The notes below the pieces were generated by a model. The model did not search any database. It saw nothing but the letters and a program-made list of their open reading frames with translations, and was not told where the DNA came from. DNA of 5,638 bases from NCBI GenBank assembly GCA_001587675.1, contig LNGD01000100.1, positions 1 to 5,638 on the forward strand. Direction: 5' to 3'. The DNA comes from Candidatus Methanofastidiosum methylothiophilum. Lineage in GTDB: Archaea; Methanobacteriota_B; Thermococci; Methanofastidiosales; Methanofastidiosaceae. Position numbers and translations under genes: made by a program. The stretch's first letter is position 1; each line of letters starts with the position of its first letter. Shown here piece by piece: positions 5,245-5,638 of the stretch.

Positions 5245-5638
5245 TTTTCTTATACTCAATGTTTTGGCGTTGTTAGCATTGGCTATTTCATTTTTTAAAT
5301 CTAGAGAAAAGACCTCAAAGGCAATAAAAATTGCATTTAAATCGTTAATTAATACCGCACCCTATATCATAATAACTATTGTAATTATAGGGATTATGCA
5401 GGGATTTATCCCGAATAATTTAATAGCAGAATACCTTGGAGAAAAATCAGGTGTTTCTGGCGTTCTTCTGGCATCTCTCCTTGGTGCCATTCTATACATT
5501 CCTGCTTTTGTTTCATTCCCTTTAGTGGCTTCACTGATCGATAAAGGAGCAAGTGTAATGATCGGAGCAGCATTTATCACAACCCTGACAATGATAGGTT
5601 TCACTTCATTGCCACTTGAAATAAAAGAATTTGGAATT
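5234..5638 (+). CDS. DUF318/ArsP-type permease, 3'-truncated
   Basis: An integral membrane protein of the predicted-permease family COG0701 (PF03773, which includes ArsP and YraQ). The frame is open for 135 codons to the window edge with no stop. Hydrophobic segments lie at about residues 4-21, 42-59, 77-100 and 107-127. The stretch GAILYIPAFVSFPLVASL (84-101), followed by DKGASVM and then TMIGFTSLPLEIKEFG (119-134), matches the conserved core of the family, especially short archaeal and bacterial forms made as half-length proteins. Characterised ArsP members export organoarsenicals, but the substrate of this branch is unknown and should not be assumed. The ATG is chosen for the G-rich site 5 bases upstream and the hydrophobic N-terminus. 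The start lies inside the cupin gene (11-base overlap), which indicates coupling with the cupin and PadR genes. Whether a partner permease half follows cannot be seen. Confidence 0.83.
   Translation, partial: MAIDFLILNVLALLALAISFFKSREKTSKAIKIAFKSLINTAPYIIITIVIIGIMQGFIPNNLIAEYLGEKSGVSGVLLASLLGAILYIPAFVSFPLVASLIDKGASVMIGAAFITTLTMIGFTSLPLEIKEFGI

Noticed and set aside
5011..5259. 82-codon minus-strand open frame over the cupin
   Set aside because: Opposite to a cupin with recognisable motifs and a good ribosome binding site. Its own translation is unremarkable.
5362..5604. 80-codon minus-strand open frame over the permease
   Set aside because: The plus-strand frame carries conserved permease motifs, so this is the antisense shadow of hydrophobic codons.

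Overview
This window most likely comes from an archaeon with an AT-rich genome, probably an anaerobic member of the Euryarchaeota sensu lato. Three observations support that. One gene matches RaSEA, the radical SAM enzyme of archaeosine tRNA modification, which is an archaeal family. The divergent intergenic gap carries archaeal-style TATA elements placed about 25-28 bases before start codons that lack a Shine-Dalgarno sequence, which suggests leaderless transcripts. The dihydroxy-acid dehydratase looks like an oxygen-sensitive iron-sulfur type. The exact lineage cannot be fixed from the sequence alone.

Bases 2-4260 hold a tightly packed plus-strand block of four genes. A 5'-truncated citramalate synthase (cimA) overlaps ilvD by 4 bases (GTGA). 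ilvD is followed after one base by an unrecognised small four-helix membrane protein. That gene overlaps the RaSEA-like radical SAM gene by 4 bases, again as GTGA. The first two genes belong to isoleucine (citramalate route) and branched-chain amino acid synthesis. The last acts in tRNA modification. The membrane protein has no evident link to either. The spacing suggests co-transcription and translational coupling.

Bases 4261-4587 hold a convergent small zinc-ribbon gene on the minus strand and then an 82-base divergent promoter region. The plus-strand side has a strong TATA-like box and a perfect 8-3-8 inverted repeat lying between it and the next start codon.

Bases 4588-5638 hold a second compact plus-strand operon: a PadR-family repressor, a small cupin with an apparently degraded metal site, and the start of a DUF318/ArsP-type permease cut by the window edge. 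The natural reading is an autoregulated, ligand-responsive transport cassette in which PadR represses its own operon through the inverted repeat. The ligand is unknown. This cassette and the small CxxC-ending membrane protein are the least explained parts of the window. I saw no RNA genes, CRISPR array, insertion sequences or other mobile elements.
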